Origin: Rhizobium oryzicola
Lineage (GTDB): Bacteria > Pseudomonadota > Alphaproteobacteria > Rhizobiales > Rhizobiaceae
Length of the DNA: 64,000 nucleotides
Direction of reading: 5' to 3'
NCBI RefSeq assembly: GCF_030504645.1
Contig: NZ_JAUKWQ010000001.1
Coordinates: forward strand, 372,001 to 436,000
Below the pieces are notes generated by a model, which had not been told where the DNA came from, made no database searches, and saw only the letters and a list, made by a program, of their open reading frames with translations. A program made the position numbers and the translations under genes. The stretch's first letter is position 1. Each line of letters starts with the position of its first letter. This document shows positions 37,199 to 46,930 of the stretch, piece by piece.

Positions 37199-37711
37199 TC
37201 AGACGGTGCGGTAGCCGCGATCGAAATAGACAAGCGCCTGGCCATCCGTTCGCGTGCGGATATCCTCGACGCGGCAGAAGAGTACGTCATGGGTGCTGCC
37301 ATCGGCGGTCGACGTGATACTGCAATCAAACGAGGTCAGCGCATTCTCCAGCCGCAACGCGCCTGTGGAGGTCGTTGACCACGTGGCTGCCGCAAAGCGT
37401 TCGTCCACCGGCGTCTTGCCGCCAAAGAGCCTGCTTAAGTCCTCATGCTCTGCCCCCAGCACATTGACGCAGACCACGCCATTGGCTTTGACGGCTGCAT
37501 AGGCAGACGACCCCCGGTTCAGGCAGACCAGCAGGGTCGGCGGGTTGTCGGATACGCTGCAGACGGCGGTTGCGGCAAAGCCTGTCCGCCCGCCCGGTCC
37601 ATCAGTCGTGACGATGGTCACGGCAGACGCGAGACGTGCCATGGCGTTGCGGTACTCCAGACGATAGGCCTCGTCATTCTCTACCGTTTGGGTCAGGGGG
37701 GCAGCAGGCAT
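37199..37711 (-). CDS. rutF: Flavin reductase RutF
   Basis: A 170-residue flavin reductase-like protein ([42 protein letters not shown]). It supplies reduced FMN to RutA. The ORF extends further upstream, but the conserved protein begins at the Met at 37711. It is the last gene of the rut cluster, 124 bases after rutD. Confidence 0.92.
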   Translation of the reverse strand: MPAAPLTQTVENDEAYRLEYRNAMARLASAVTIVTTDGPGGRTGFAATAVCSVSDNPPTLLVCLNRGSSAYAAVKANGVVCVNVLGAEHEDLSRLFGGKTPVDERFAAATWSTTSTGALRLENALTSFDCSITSTADGSTHDVLFCRVEDIRTRTDGQALVYFDRGYRTV

Positions 37712-37835
37712 GGCAGTCTCCGATGTAGGTCTACGCCGCTTAAACGGCTTTCCAGCGGATTGGATCACTGTGCGTGATCCATCAAGGTTATGTTGTCCCA
37801 GATGGTGGCGGGCAAGCCGCCATCCATCATTTCGG

Positions 37836-38612
37836 TTAATGGCGTTGAAGAAAGCGCAATAGCGCCTCGTTTGAGGCATCCGGGAAGACAATGTTGACGG
37901 CATGGGCACCGCTCTCGGTCAGATGAAGCTCTGCCTGCGGCAGGCCCTCGGCCAGTCGAAGAGAGCGCGTGTAGGGCACCAGCAGGTCATCCTTGGTTGC
38001 CATGACAAGAGTCGGGCAGGTGATATCGCCAAGCCGTGCGTCCACGTCGAAGGCGCGCAGCGCAGCAATGCGTCTCTTGATGTTCGTCGCGCCCTGGAAA
38101 TGCGTCACATGATGGCGGTCGTCATGCGCCATGCGCTCGGCATTCTCGCTCATCCACCAGGCCGGATAGAGAAACAGCGGCTGCGCCTTCACGAAGGCTT
38201 CGACGCCGGACTTTTCCAGAAGCTCCAGGCGAATATCAAAGCAACGCCCGGAATGCGGGTCGGCAATGCTCCAGGCATTGATCAGCACCAGCCGGTCGAT
38301 CAGGTCCGGGCGTCTCAGCGCCAGATCAAGGCCTATCAACCCGCCAAGTGCATGACCGATGAAATGGAATTTCGTGAGGCCAAGAGCATCGACGATTTCC
38401 AGCACGTCGTCGGCCATGGCCGAGATGCCGCCGTTTTCAGGAACCTCGCCGCCGGTCTTGCCGCAGCCCCTGTGATCATAGGTGATGACGCGGAAGTGCT
38501 CGGCGAGCGCCGGGATCTGCAGCGCCCAATAGGCACCCGATCCGCCAAGGCCGGAGGAGAGCAGGATGGTCGGTGCGTTTGGATCGGTCAGTCCGTGGAT
38601 ATCGTAATGCAT
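37836..38612 (-). CDS. rutD: RutD, alpha/beta hydrolase of pyrimidine degradation
   Basis: A 258-residue alpha/beta hydrolase with [22 protein letters not shown] and a nucleophile region FIGHALGG. In that region the usual Ser of G-x-S-x-G is Ala, a noted feature of RutD-like proteins. It is thought to help hydrolyse the aminoacrylate or carbamate intermediate. The His near the C-terminus is in [13 protein letters not shown]-like mosaic lies just upstream. Confidence 0.92.
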   Translation of the reverse strand: MHYDIHGLTDPNAPTILLSSGLGGSGAYWALQIPALAEHFRVITYDHRGCGKTGGEVPENGGISAMADDVLEIVDALGLTKFHFIGHALGGLIGLDLALRRPDLIDRLVLINAWSIADPHSGRCFDIRLELLEKSGVEAFVKAQPLFLYPAWWMSENAERMAHDDRHHVTHFQGATNIKRRIAALRAFDVDARLGDITCPTLVMATKDDLLVPYTRSLRLAEGLPQAELHLTESGAHAVNIVFPDASNEALLRFLQRH

Positions 38613-38643
38613 GAACAACTCTCGTTGTGTGTTCGAGTTTGGC

Positions 38644-38830
38644 ACCCCCTCTGCCCTGCGGGACATCTCCATCAGAGAAGCGCTGGGATGAAAGTCCCCT
38701 CCCCAACCCCTCCCCACAAGGGGGAGGGGCTAGCCTGCCGAGACGTCGCATCTCACTAGTTTGGCAAAGCGGTGCCACGGGTATTCTCCCCCCTTGTGGG
38801 GGAGATGGCCGGCAGGCCAGAGGGGGTATT
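38644..38830. repeat. RIME-like palindromic intergenic mosaic inside the rut cluster
   Basis: The segment between rutC and rutD is built of inverted GC-rich blocks. ACCCCCTCTGCCCTGCGGG (from 38644) is repeated in inverse orientation at about 38800-38826. A CCCCTCCCC/GGGGAGGGG-type palindrome occurs at 38696-38731 and again near 38786-38803. This is the style of the Rhizobium intergenic mosaic elements. No gene is present. Confidence 0.8.
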
Positions 38831-38878
38831 CCCTGTAAGCTTTAGAAGGTACGAGGCGGATGAGGGGCAATAACCCCC

Positions 38879-39268
38879 TTACTTCTTCCCGATATGGGCA
38901 ACCGTGGCGATCTCCACCAGCGCATCCGGCTTCACCAGCCCGCACTGCACGCAGTAGCGCGCCGGCTTGTCGCCGGGGAAATACTCCGCATAGACCTTGT
39001 TGACCGCCTGATAGTTCGCCCAGTCAGTGACGAAGATGTGGTTCATGGTGACATCCTCCATCGTGCCGCCAGCGGTTTCGATGACCGACTTGATGGTTTC
39101 CAGCACATGGCGGGTCTGTGCGGCCGCATCACCCACATGCACAACATCATTGTTCTTGTCGAAGGGAAGGGTTCCCGACACGTACAGCACGCCATCGGCC
39201 AGTGCACCGGGCGAATAGGGGGCGATGGGCTTCTGCGTGCCTTCCGGAACGACGATAGTCTTCGGCAT
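38879..39268 (-). CDS. rutC: RutC, Rid-family aminoacrylate deaminase/peracid reductase
   Basis: A 129-residue YjgF/RidA-family protein ([68 protein letters not shown]). In the rut pathway it processes the aminoacrylate or peracid intermediate. ATG 39268 is chosen because GGAGAG lies seven bases upstream. Confidence 0.95.
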   Translation of the reverse strand: MPKTIVVPEGTQKPIAPYSPGALADGVLYVSGTLPFDKNNDVVHVGDAAAQTRHVLETIKSVIETAGGTMEDVTMNHIFVTDWANYQAVNKVYAEYFPGDKPARYCVQCGLVKPDALVEIATVAHIGKK

Positions 39269-39297
39269 TCTCATTCTCTCCGTTGTGTTGCGGGTGG

Positions 39298-40044
39298 TTA
39301 TTCGGCAGCTTCGGCAGGGGCAGCCTGACCGATCGCGCCACAGAAATCATTGACGGTGGAAACCCAGCCGAAGAATTTCTCGACATTGTAGACTGTCGCC
39401 TGCTGGATGAAGTCCGGCCCCAGATGATGGGTCGCGTCCTCCAGCATCACGCCGAAATATTCGAGATGGAAGGCATCGCGCAGCGAGCTTTCCACGCAGA
39501 CATTGGTGGCAATACCGACAAAGACGAGGTTGCGGATGCCGCGGGCGCGCAGCACGCTGTCCATATTGGTGTTGAAGAAGCCGGAATAGCGCGTCTTCGG
39601 CACCAGTATGTCGCCGGGCTGCGGCTGTAGCTCGTCCACGATCGCGTAATCCCAAGTACCCTTGGCCAGTAGCTGGCCCTGCAGTTCCGGGCGCTTGCGC
39701 ATGGTCTTCAAGGCGTTCGACTTGTGCCAGTTGGGCGAACCGGGGCCGCCGGCTTCCACATAGTCCTTGTCCCAGCCGTTCTGGAAATAGACGACGAGAA
39801 CGCCCGCGGCGCGCGCGGCATCGAGCGTCTTCTTGATGTTGGCGATCGTGCCCTTGGCGCCCGCGATATCGAAGCCCGCAAGATCGACATAGCCGCCCTC
39901 GGTGGAATAGGCATTCTGCATATCCACGACAACAACGGCGGTCTCGGAGGGCTTCAGAGAGATGGGTTCCGGGCGTGCCGGCAGCGTCACGCTCTTCGTC
40001 AGTTCCGGGCGCGGCTGGTAACCTGCTACAACTGCCTCGCTCAT
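39298..40044 (-). CDS. rutB: RutB, peroxyureidoacrylate/ureidoacrylate amidohydrolase
   Basis: A 248-residue isochorismatase-like hydrolase. The catalytic triad positions are visible as [10 protein letters not shown] (Asp), [10 protein letters not shown] (Lys) and [15 protein letters not shown] (Cys). It releases carbamate from the RutA product. Its ATG overlaps the rutA stop (ATGA). Confidence 0.95.
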   Translation of the reverse strand: MSEAVVAGYQPRPELTKSVTLPARPEPISLKPSETAVVVVDMQNAYSTEGGYVDLAGFDIAGAKGTIANIKKTLDAARAAGVLVVYFQNGWDKDYVEAGGPGSPNWHKSNALKTMRKRPELQGQLLAKGTWDYAIVDELQPQPGDILVPKTRYSGFFNTNMDSVLRARGIRNLVFVGIATNVCVESSLRDAFHLEYFGVMLEDATHHLGPDFIQQATVYNVEKFFGWVSTVNDFCGAIGQAAPAEAAE

Positions 40045-41132
40045 TCTGCGGCCTCCAGCATGGGTTGGATATGGGCGCGGCTCTTCATCAGCGGCTGCAC
40101 GAACTGGCCAAACTTTTCGATGCCTTCCAGGAAGTCGTCGAAGGTCAGCATCACGCCGCCGGTGCCGGGCACTTCGCTCATCTCGTCCAGCATGGCGGCT
40201 ACCTCGGCATAGGAGCCGATCAGCGTGCCCATGTTGATGTTGACGGCGGAAACCGGGTTCGACATGTGGCGAACATTGGTATCCGAGCCGGATTTCGTAT
40301 CGACGGCGCTCTGCAGGCCCAGCCACTTGATGGCTTCTTCATCGGCACCTGCCTTGTAGTGCTCCCACTTGGCAAAGGCGGCTTCCGTCGTTTCTTCCGC
40401 AATCACCATGGTCAGTACGAAGGAACGCACATCGCGACCGGTCTTTTCCGTGGCTGCCAGCAGGCGCTCATTGGTAGAGGCGAACGCCTTCGGCGTGTTG
40501 ACGCCAACACCGAAGCAGAAGCTGTAATCGGCAAACTGCGCGGAAAACGCCATGCCGGAATTGGAGGAGCCGGCGCAGATCAGCTTCACGTCGCCCTGCG
40601 GGATCGGCTTCATACGGCAATCATCCATCTGGAAGTAATCGCCCTTCAGGTCCGATTGGCCTGTCGTCAGCAGGTCCTTGAGAATGGTCGTGTACTCGGT
40701 CAGATAGGCATAGCGATCAGCGAAGTAGTCATCGCCCGGCCACAAACCCATCTGGCTGTATTCCGGCCGCTGCCAGCCGGTGACGAGGTTGACGCCGAAA
40801 CGGCCACCGGAAATGGAGTCGATCGTGGTTGCCATCCGCGCGACGATGGCGGGCGGCATGACCAGTGTCGCGGCGGTGCCGAACAGCTTGATCTTGGAGG
40901 TGACGGCGGCGAGGCCCGCCATCAGCGTGAAGCTCTCGAGATTGTAGTCCCAGAACTCCGTCTTGCCGCCAAAGCCGCGCAGCTTGATCATGGAAAGCGC
41001 GAAGTCGAAGCCGTATTTCTCGGCCTTCAGCGTGATTTCCTTGTTCAGGTCGAAGCTTGGTTTGTACTGCGGTGCGTTTTCGGAAAGAAGCCAGCCGTTG
41101 TTTCCGATCGGAATGAAGACGCCAATTTCCAT
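40041..41132 (-). CDS. rutA: Pyrimidine monooxygenase RutA
   Basis: A 363-residue luciferase-like FMN-dependent monooxygenase that opens the uracil/thymine ring. Family blocks include [54 protein letters not shown] and [17 protein letters not shown]. It is the first gene of rutA-B-C-D-F. The partner genes rutE, rutG and rutR are not in the window. Confidence 0.97.
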   Translation of the reverse strand: MEIGVFIPIGNNGWLLSENAPQYKPSFDLNKEITLKAEKYGFDFALSMIKLRGFGGKTEFWDYNLESFTLMAGLAAVTSKIKLFGTAATLVMPPAIVARMATTIDSISGGRFGVNLVTGWQRPEYSQMGLWPGDDYFADRYAYLTEYTTILKDLLTTGQSDLKGDYFQMDDCRMKPIPQGDVKLICAGSSNSGMAFSAQFADYSFCFGVGVNTPKAFASTNERLLAATEKTGRDVRSFVLTMVIAEETTEAAFAKWEHYKAGADEEAIKWLGLQSAVDTKSGSDTNVRHMSNPVSAVNINMGTLIGSYAEVAAMLDEMSEVPGTGGVMLTFDDFLEGIEKFGQFVQPLMKSRAHIQPMLEAAE

Positions 41133-41251
41133 GTTCCTGCTCCTCTGGCTGCGGGCTTTTGCCCTTTGTCATGCCAAGGAGTAAGCAATCGTCATGCCAG
41201 TTTGAAATAACCTTTATGAATCAATAGGTTGATTTTTGGAGGCTTCAAAAA

Positions 41252-41267
41252 TTTATCAAAAGGTCAA
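41252..41267 (-). promoter_or_regulatory. Possible RutR-type operator upstream of rutA
   Basis: On the minus strand the 16-base stretch TTGACCTTTTGATAAA resembles the RutR consensus TTGACCA-NN-TGGTCAA. The left half matches at six of seven positions and the right half at five of seven. It lies 120 bases before the rutA start. The match is partial. Confidence 0.35.
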
Positions 41268-41372
41268 AATTTGACTGTCCGGTAAATATTTTTCAGGCGA
41301 CATGCTGCGCGATTGCACAACGGGTTGCACAGTTTTTGATCTTTGTCAGATTTTGTGCAGGACGGTCGCCAA

Positions 41373-42095
41373 TCAGCCACAGCGGGCCTTGAGCCGCGTC
41401 AGGCTGAGCACTTCGATGTGGCGGTTGGCGGTAATCGTGATGATGCCGTCGGCCTTCAGCTTGGTCATCTGCCGGGACACTGTCTCGATCGTCAGGCCCA
41501 GAAAGTCGGCGATGTCGAGGCGCGACATGGGCAGGTCGAACAGGCGCTTCTCACCCTTCTGCTCCGGGTCCAGGTGTAGCGCTATCAAGAGAAGCAGGCT
41601 CGCCACCTTTTCGGCTGCCGTCTTGCGTCCGAGCGTCACCATCCATTCGCGCGCCTCGTCCAGTTCGCGCAGCGCCTGTTCCAGCAGCCGCTTGCGCAAT
41701 GTCGGGCTTTGTTCGACTAGCCGTTCCAGCATGGCGCGGGGCACGCGGCAGACTTCCACGTCAGAAGCCGCTTCCGCCGTCATGGGGCTTTCGCCGGCCT
41801 GCAGCCGCCCGACGAAGTCAGGCGCGAATTGCAAGCCCACGATCTGCTGACGCCCATCCTCCAGTGTCTTGGAAAGCTTCACGACACCGCGCATGACGTT
41901 GTCATAGGATTCGACATCCGCACCTTCGCCCACCAGCTCGTCGCCAGATGTGTGCTGCACCTGTCTCGTGTGCTTCGAAAGCAGCAGAAGCTCGTCCGGC
42001 GTCAATGCACCACACATGCCCTTGTGCCGCACCTCGCAGCTTCGGCACAGAGCGGGGACTTCGGAATTGTGGATATCTCGGCGGGTCATGTCCAT
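41373..42095 (-). CDS. fnrN: Oxygen-responsive Crp/Fnr regulator FnrN
   Basis: A 240-residue FNR-type regulator. The N-terminal cluster cysteines are C17, C20 and C28 (CRSCEVRHKGMC), with a fourth, C116, for an oxygen-labile 4Fe-4S cluster. The C-terminal helix-turn-helix contains LDIADFLGLTIETVSRQMTKLK, with the E-x-x-S-R recognition pattern for TTGAT half-sites. The ORF opens at 42212, but the conserved start is the Met at 42095. A perfect FNR box lies 46 bases upstream, so autoregulation is likely. Confidence 0.93.
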   Translation of the reverse strand: MDMTRRDIHNSEVPALCRSCEVRHKGMCGALTPDELLLLSKHTRQVQHTSGDELVGEGADVESYDNVMRGVVKLSKTLEDGRQQIVGLQFAPDFVGRLQAGESPMTAEAASDVEVCRVPRAMLERLVEQSPTLRKRLLEQALRELDEAREWMVTLGRKTAAEKVASLLLLIALHLDPEQKGEKRLFDLPMSRLDIADFLGLTIETVSRQMTKLKADGIITITANRHIEVLSLTRLKARCG

Positions 42096-42140
42096 GGCGG
42101 GCAAAGATATAACCCGTTCAAACCAGTCGCACCACTGGGC

Positions 42141-42154
42141 TTGATCTTGATCAA
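42141..42154. promoter_or_regulatory. FNR/FixK box (anaerobox) between fnrN and hemN
   Basis: TTGAT-CTTG-ATCAA is a perfect match to the FNR/FixK consensus. It sits between the two divergent starts, 46 bases from the fnrN ATG and 50 bases from the hemN ATG, and could serve both promoters. Confidence 0.9.
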
Positions 42155-42204
42155 GGATGGACGGGAAAGCCTTTGTATTTTGGGCCAACAAGGATGTGAG
42201 GACC

Positions 42205-43554
42205 ATGAACAAAGACCTGCTTGCCCGTTATTCCGCCCCGGTGCCCCGTTATACGAGCTACCCGACCGCTCCGCATTTTCATGACGGCGTGACCGGCGAT
42301 CTCTACGGAAAATGGCTGTCCGAGGATGGCGGACCGGATGCGCTCTCGCTCTACATCCATATCCCCTTCTGCGATCGCCTCTGTTGGTATTGCGGCTGCC
42401 ACACCAAGCAGATCAAGCGCTATGAGCCTGTCGTTGGCTACGTGGGGGCACTGCAGGCGGAAATCGCCATGGTGGCCGAACGCTTCCCCGTGCGCCGCCG
42501 GGTCGAGTCGATCCATTTCGGCGGTGGCTCGCCAACCATCCTCTCGCCGGATGATCTGGCAAAACTGCGCGAGGTTCTGGACCGCCACTTCGATATAGAG
42601 CCCTCTGCCGAAATCAGCGTGGAGATCGATCCCGGTTTCGTGGATGAGATCAAGCTGGAGGCCTGGCGCCGCTTTGGCATTACGCGGGCCAGCGTGGGCG
42701 TTCAGGATTTCGATCCGGTGGTGCAGAAGGCGATCAACCGTCCGCAGAGTTTTGAACAGACCGCAAAGGTCGTGAAGATGCTGCGCAGCTTCGGCGTCGG
42801 CGGCATCAACCTGGATATCGTCTACGGACTGCCGCACCAGACTTTGGAAAGCCTCCAGCGCACGCTCGATCTCGCACTTTCCATGAACCCGGATCGGTTT
42901 GCCATCTTCGGCTATGCACACGTGCCGTGGATGAAAAAGCACCAGACGCTGATCGACGAGGCTGCTCTTCCGGGTGCGGAAGCACGTTATGAGATGGCCG
43001 AACGGGTGAGCGCAGTGCTTTTGCAGGCGGGTTATCTGGCAGTCGGTCTCGATCATTTCGCCCGCGCCGAGGATAGCTTAGCACGAGCGCTCACTTCGCA
43101 ACAAATCCGCCGCAACTTCCAGGGCTATACGACGGACCGCGCCGCAAGCCTCATCGGCTTCGGTGCCTCTTCCATCGGTCGCAATGCCGGTGGTCATGTG
43201 CAGAACATCACCGCGACGGGGGAATACATCCGCGCCGTCAACGAGGGCCGTCTGCCCGTCGCGCGTGGCTTTGCGCTCAGCGATACGGATCGTGCGGTGG
43301 GGGAGGCAATCGAAGCGCTGATGTGCCACTACAGCTTTTCCGTCAAGGAACTCAGCCAGCGCTATGGCGTTGCTGCCGATGTTGTAAAGGCGGATGCGGC
43401 CCGTCTGCTCCAGCAGGACAAGGACGGCTTCATCCGTTTCGATGGCGACCACTTCGAGGTGGTGGGCGATGGCCAGAGGTTCGTGCGCACCATTGCCTCA
43501 GGCTTTGACCAGTATTTCGGTCGTGGCACTGCACGGCACTCGGTTGCGGTTTAA
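42205..43554 (+). CDS. hemN: Oxygen-independent coproporphyrinogen III oxidase HemN
   Basis: A 449-residue radical-SAM enzyme of anaerobic haem synthesis. The cluster cysteines are C56, C60 and C63 (PFCDRLCWYCGC). The HFGGGSPT motif binds SAM, and the C-terminal HemN domain is complete. ATG 42205 follows GAGGA and is preferred over 42157. The FNR box upstream fits induction at low oxygen. Its stop abuts the convergent cysQ stop with no spacer. Confidence 0.95.
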   Translation: MNKDLLARYSAPVPRYTSYPTAPHFHDGVTGDLYGKWLSEDGGPDALSLYIHIPFCDRLCWYCGCHTKQIKRYEPVVGYVGALQAEIAMVAERFPVRRRVESIHFGGGSPTILSPDDLAKLREVLDRHFDIEPSAEISVEIDPGFVDEIKLEAWRRFGITRASVGVQDFDPVVQKAINRPQSFEQTAKVVKMLRSFGVGGINLDIVYGLPHQTLESLQRTLDLALSMNPDRFAIFGYAHVPWMKKHQTLIDEAALPGAEARYEMAERVSAVLLQAGYLAVGLDHFARAEDSLARALTSQQIRRNFQGYTTDRAASLIGFGASSIGRNAGGHVQNITATGEYIRAVNEGRLPVARGFALSDTDRAVGEAIEALMCHYSFSVKELSQRYGVAADVVKADAARLLQQDKDGFIRFDGDHFEVVGDGQRFVRTIASGFDQYFGRGTARHSVAV

Positions 43555-44331
43555 TTAGCGGCGGCCCCAGGCGATGAAGGCGGGGTTGGCAAAATCGATG
43601 GCGTCGCTGCGTCCGCGCTTGCCATAGGTCAGCGGCGACCCATCGGGCAGTACGGTGGAGCCACCGGCGGCACGCAGCACCGCGTCCCCCGCTGCCGTGT
43701 CCCATTCCATGGTTCGGCCAAAGCGCGGATAGACATCCGCCACGCCCTCTGCGACCAAGCAAAATTTTAGAGAGGAGCCGATCGTGCGGCAGTCATTGAC
43801 GCCGATCTCATCCAGGAAGGCCGTGGTTTCCGCATCCCCATGCGAGCGGCTGGCAAGCGCCACCGGCGGATCGAGCAGCGAGCGGGCGTGAATAGCCGCG
43901 CCCGAGGTAATTCGGTGATCCTCATCGATCAGAAGCTTCAGCGCGCCTTGCCGGTCGCCTAGATAGGCGACGCCGAGCGCTGGCGCATAGACTACACCCG
44001 CTGTCGGGATACCTTCCTCGATCAGGGCAATGTTGACGGTAAATTCGCCGTTGCGTTTGATGAATTCCCGCGTTCCATCCAGCGGGTCGATCAACAGAAA
44101 CGGGTGACCATTCGTCTGCGGCACGATGCCAGCGGCGGCCTGTTCCTCGGCAATAACTGGGATGTCGCCGAGATGCGGCAGGAGGATGGAAAGGATCGCT
44201 TCTTCCGCCAGCCGGTCGGCCTCGGTCACGGGCGTGTCGTCTGCCTTGGTCTCGATGGTGCAGCCGCGTCGATACAGATCCATGATGATCCGTCCCGCTT
44301 CAAGAGCCGCCTTTTCAAAGAGATCCAGCAT
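43555..44331 (-). CDS. cysQ: 3'(2'),5'-bisphosphate nucleotidase CysQ
   Basis: A 258-residue inositol-monophosphatase-fold phosphatase that hydrolyses PAP from sulfate assimilation. Metal-site motifs are VTEADRLAEE, the E-E of VIAEEQAA, IDPLDGTREF and WDTAAGDAVLRAAGG. The frame stays open far upstream, but the protein starts at the Met at 44331 (MLDLFEKAALEAG). Confidence 0.93.
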   Translation of the reverse strand: MLDLFEKAALEAGRIIMDLYRRGCTIETKADDTPVTEADRLAEEAILSILLPHLGDIPVIAEEQAAAGIVPQTNGHPFLLIDPLDGTREFIKRNGEFTVNIALIEEGIPTAGVVYAPALGVAYLGDRQGALKLLIDEDHRITSGAAIHARSLLDPPVALASRSHGDAETTAFLDEIGVNDCRTIGSSLKFCLVAEGVADVYPRFGRTMEWDTAAGDAVLRAAGGSTVLPDGSPLTYGKRGRSDAIDFANPAFIAWGRR

Positions 44332-44470
44332 CCGCTTTTCGTATCGCCTTTGGCTTCTGCCACATTCCAATTGGTGAAACGTGTGTCTGAAGTCTGTTAT
44401 TCCCTTGTGCTGATGTTCGCAATAAGGTCGGGCCGCTCTACAGAGGGCGAGACAGGAAGAGGGAAATGGC

Positions 44471-45511
44471 ATGAGATGGAAGCGCACCATGCAGTTGCTG
44501 GATGTGCACTGCGAAGGCGAAATCGGCAAGGTGGCGATCGGCGGCGTACCAAAAATCCCCGGCGCCACGACCGCCGACAAGCTGGCCTGGTTGAACAGCG
44601 ATCCGAAGGGCCAGGAGCTTCGCCGTTTTCTTTGCCTGGAGCCGCGCGGCAACCCCATCGGTTCGGTCAATCTTCTCCTGCCGCCGTCAGACCCTGCAGC
44701 AGATGCGGCTTTCATCATCCTGCAGCCGGATCAGGCGCATGCAAGTTCCGGCTCGAATTCCATCTGTGTAACGACCGCGCTGCTGGAATCCGGCCTGGTA
44801 GAAATGCAGGAGCCGGAAACGATTGTCGTCCTGGAAACGGCGGCGGGTCTGGTCCGCGCCAAGGCCACCTGCCGTGATGGCCGCTGTGAGCGCGTTGAAC
44901 TGACAATGGTGCCGAGTTTCGTGCATGCGCTGGATGTGCCCCTGGAAACACGATGGGGGCAGATCAAGCTTGATATTTCCTACGGCGGCGTCTTCTATGC
45001 GCTTGTCGATGTCGGTCAGATCGGCCTCAAGATTGACCGCGCCAATGCCGCAGCGCTTGTAGAGGCCGGCATGGAGCTGAAGCGTGCGGTGAATGCTGCC
45101 TTTCCGGTGGTGCATCCGGAAATCCCGGCTGTGTCAGGCGTGGCTTACGTGATGTTCCGAGATCGCGACGAAGATGGCGCCGTGCGCACCTGCACCACTA
45201 TGTGGCCGGGCAGGGCGGATCGTTCGCCCTGCGGCACGGGCAACTCCGCCAATCTGGCGACGCTTCATGCGCGCGGCAAAGCGAAGGTGGGCGATGTGTT
45301 CACCTCACGCTCGATCATTGGCTCTGAGTTTCAGGTGGGTCTGAAGGATGTGACGGAGATTGCCGGGAAGTTAGCCATTATCCCCACCATTAGCGGCCGT
45401 GGATTTACCTTCGGCCTTCAGACAGTGGCGCTCGATCCGTTCGACCCGCTCGGCAATGGCTTTGCATTGACCGATGTCTGGGGACCATCAGCCGGAGATA
45501 TCCTCGGCTGA
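44471..45511 (+). CDS. Proline racemase-family enzyme with Ser/Cys active site
   Basis: A 346-residue member of the proline racemase / 4-hydroxyproline epimerase / trans-3-hydroxyproline dehydratase family. The second catalytic cysteine is C254 in DRSPCGTG. The first position, normally Cys in M-C-G-H, is Ser (S93 in SSGSNSIC). Members with Ser or Thr there include dehydratases and some epimerases, so the reaction is uncertain. No proline-metabolism neighbours are present. AGAGGGA precedes ATG 44471. Confidence 0.85.
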   Translation: MRWKRTMQLLDVHCEGEIGKVAIGGVPKIPGATTADKLAWLNSDPKGQELRRFLCLEPRGNPIGSVNLLLPPSDPAADAAFIILQPDQAHASSGSNSICVTTALLESGLVEMQEPETIVVLETAAGLVRAKATCRDGRCERVELTMVPSFVHALDVPLETRWGQIKLDISYGGVFYALVDVGQIGLKIDRANAAALVEAGMELKRAVNAAFPVVHPEIPAVSGVAYVMFRDRDEDGAVRTCTTMWPGRADRSPCGTGNSANLATLHARGKAKVGDVFTSRSIIGSEFQVGLKDVTEIAGKLAIIPTISGRGFTFGLQTVALDPFDPLGNGFALTDVWGPSAGDILG

Positions 45512-45531
45512 GATCGGCACATGACGACTTC

Positions 45532-45800
45532 ATACCAAGTGTCGATGATATGAACCGATTGCGCCGAAGCGATTTTGGTTTCCGGCGAGGAGAAAACCAC
45601 AGTCGGACCCATCGGTCCGGCGCGGATTTTCGACGACGTCCGGGGGGCAAAAGCGCCCGGTCCTTCGGATGGGCCGGAAATCCTTCCCCGACTTTGTCGC
45701 AATCCTCGACCGATGCGGGAGCATCGCTCTCCGGTATGCTTCTCGTCGGATGAAGGCCTCCGGTCCCACGCAATCGATTCCTATCATCGACACTTGGTAT
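45532..45800. repeat. 269-bp imperfect inverted-repeat element
   Basis: The outer arms at 45532-45563 and 45769-45800 match as inverted repeats at 30 of 32 positions (ATACCAAGTGTCGATGATA at the left end). Similarity between the halves continues inward with gaps, so the whole unit could fold into a long hairpin with smaller palindromes inside (CGGACC/GGTCCG near 45604-45619). Its right end supplies the first base of the Sel1-gene stop codon. No target duplication or transposase is visible. It looks like a rhizobial repeat or MITE-like unit. Confidence 0.8.
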
Positions 45801-46723
45801 CAGATGTCACCGGCGAATATCGCCTGCTCCATGTCGCCATCGCGCAATTCGAGGGTGACGAAGCCTTGTGAGGCTTCGTCACCGGCAGGTGCAGGGGCAA
45901 CACCCGCCTGGCTCAGGTCGCGCAGTTTCAGGGCGGCGAACTGGTCGCCTTGCGCGGCTGCCTGAGCAAAGAGATTGGCAGCTTCCGTGGGATTGGCCTT
46001 GATGCCTTCACCGCTCTCGTACATCAGGCCGAGATTGATCATGGCGTCCGCATTGCCGCGCTTGGCAGCGACATCGTACCAGGCAATGGCCATCTGGTTG
46101 TCTTCGGGGATAAGCTGGCCATCGTCATACATCACGCCGAGATTGAAAGCGGCGGTATCATCGCCACCAGCAGCGGCCTTTTCGAACCATTCGATGGCCT
46201 TCTTGCCATCGACATCGGTTCCCAGACCATCGCGATAGGCGACACCGAGATTGTAGGCCGCCAGCACATTGCCGGTTTGAGCGGCTTCGCTGTACATTTT
46301 GAATTCAGCTTGGGCGTCGCCGAGCCGACCGAGCAGCATGCCGAAATTCACCTTCGCGGCAGAATAATTATGCTGAACCGCGGTTTCATAGGCGCTCATG
46401 GCCTGTTCCGGCTGCTGCACCTTGTTCAGCGCGCGGCCGAGCTGGAAGGCAAAGCGCGGATTTCCCGTCGTATCGAAGGCGACGCGGCAGGCGTCCACCG
46501 CCTGCGGGTCGATCTGCTCGATATCGACAGGCGCAAAAGCGCTGTTGCGGTTCTGGTCAAAGGGGCTGCCCGCCAGCCGGTCGCAGTTTTCCTGCATCGC
46601 AACCGTCAGCGCGACCGGCGTTGGTGCCTCTGCCTTGGATGCGGCCGTTAAAGTTGCCAGCGCGATTGCGGTACCGGCGGTCAAAGCAGACATGTAAGTT
46701 ATATTTGAAAGGCGGGATTTCAT
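45800..46723 (-). CDS. Exported Sel1-like repeat (tetratricopeptide-type) protein
   Basis: A 307-residue protein with an N-terminal signal segment and about five Sel1-like repeats from residue 100 to 265. Each carries the pattern A-x-x-x-L-G-x-x-Y-x-x-G-x-G-x-x-x-D ([40 protein letters not shown]). Such proteins mediate protein-protein contacts, often in envelope or secretion processes. The 3' end abuts the inverted-repeat element. Confidence 0.88.
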   Translation of the reverse strand: MKSRLSNITYMSALTAGTAIALATLTAASKAEAPTPVALTVAMQENCDRLAGSPFDQNRNSAFAPVDIEQIDPQAVDACRVAFDTTGNPRFAFQLGRALNKVQQPEQAMSAYETAVQHNYSAAKVNFGMLLGRLGDAQAEFKMYSEAAQTGNVLAAYNLGVAYRDGLGTDVDGKKAIEWFEKAAAGGDDTAAFNLGVMYDDGQLIPEDNQMAIAWYDVAAKRGNADAMINLGLMYESGEGIKANPTEAANLFAQAAAQGDQFAALKLRDLSQAGVAPAPAGDEASQGFVTLELRDGDMEQAIFAGDI

Positions 46724-46930
46724 CCTTGCCTCCAGCCATTGTTTCTTGCGTCTGCTTCAACAACGCCGAATGGTGAATCCTGTTCCTCGGCTTTAACGCT
46801 TTTGTTACCTCTTGCCCTTGACGAGCGATTTCTCAGGTGCTTCCGAAAAGCCGTTTTCCCTCATTGTGAAGCTTCCCCGGCTGGTGTTATGGCGAAGGAA
46901 AGACAGGACACTTGTTTGCGGGAGCCCAGT

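Noticed and set aside
45550-45965. Overlapping ORFs within and beyond the 269-bp inverted repeat
   Set aside because: The sequence is palindromic repeat DNA and the frames have no similarity to anything I recognise; they arise from lack of stops.
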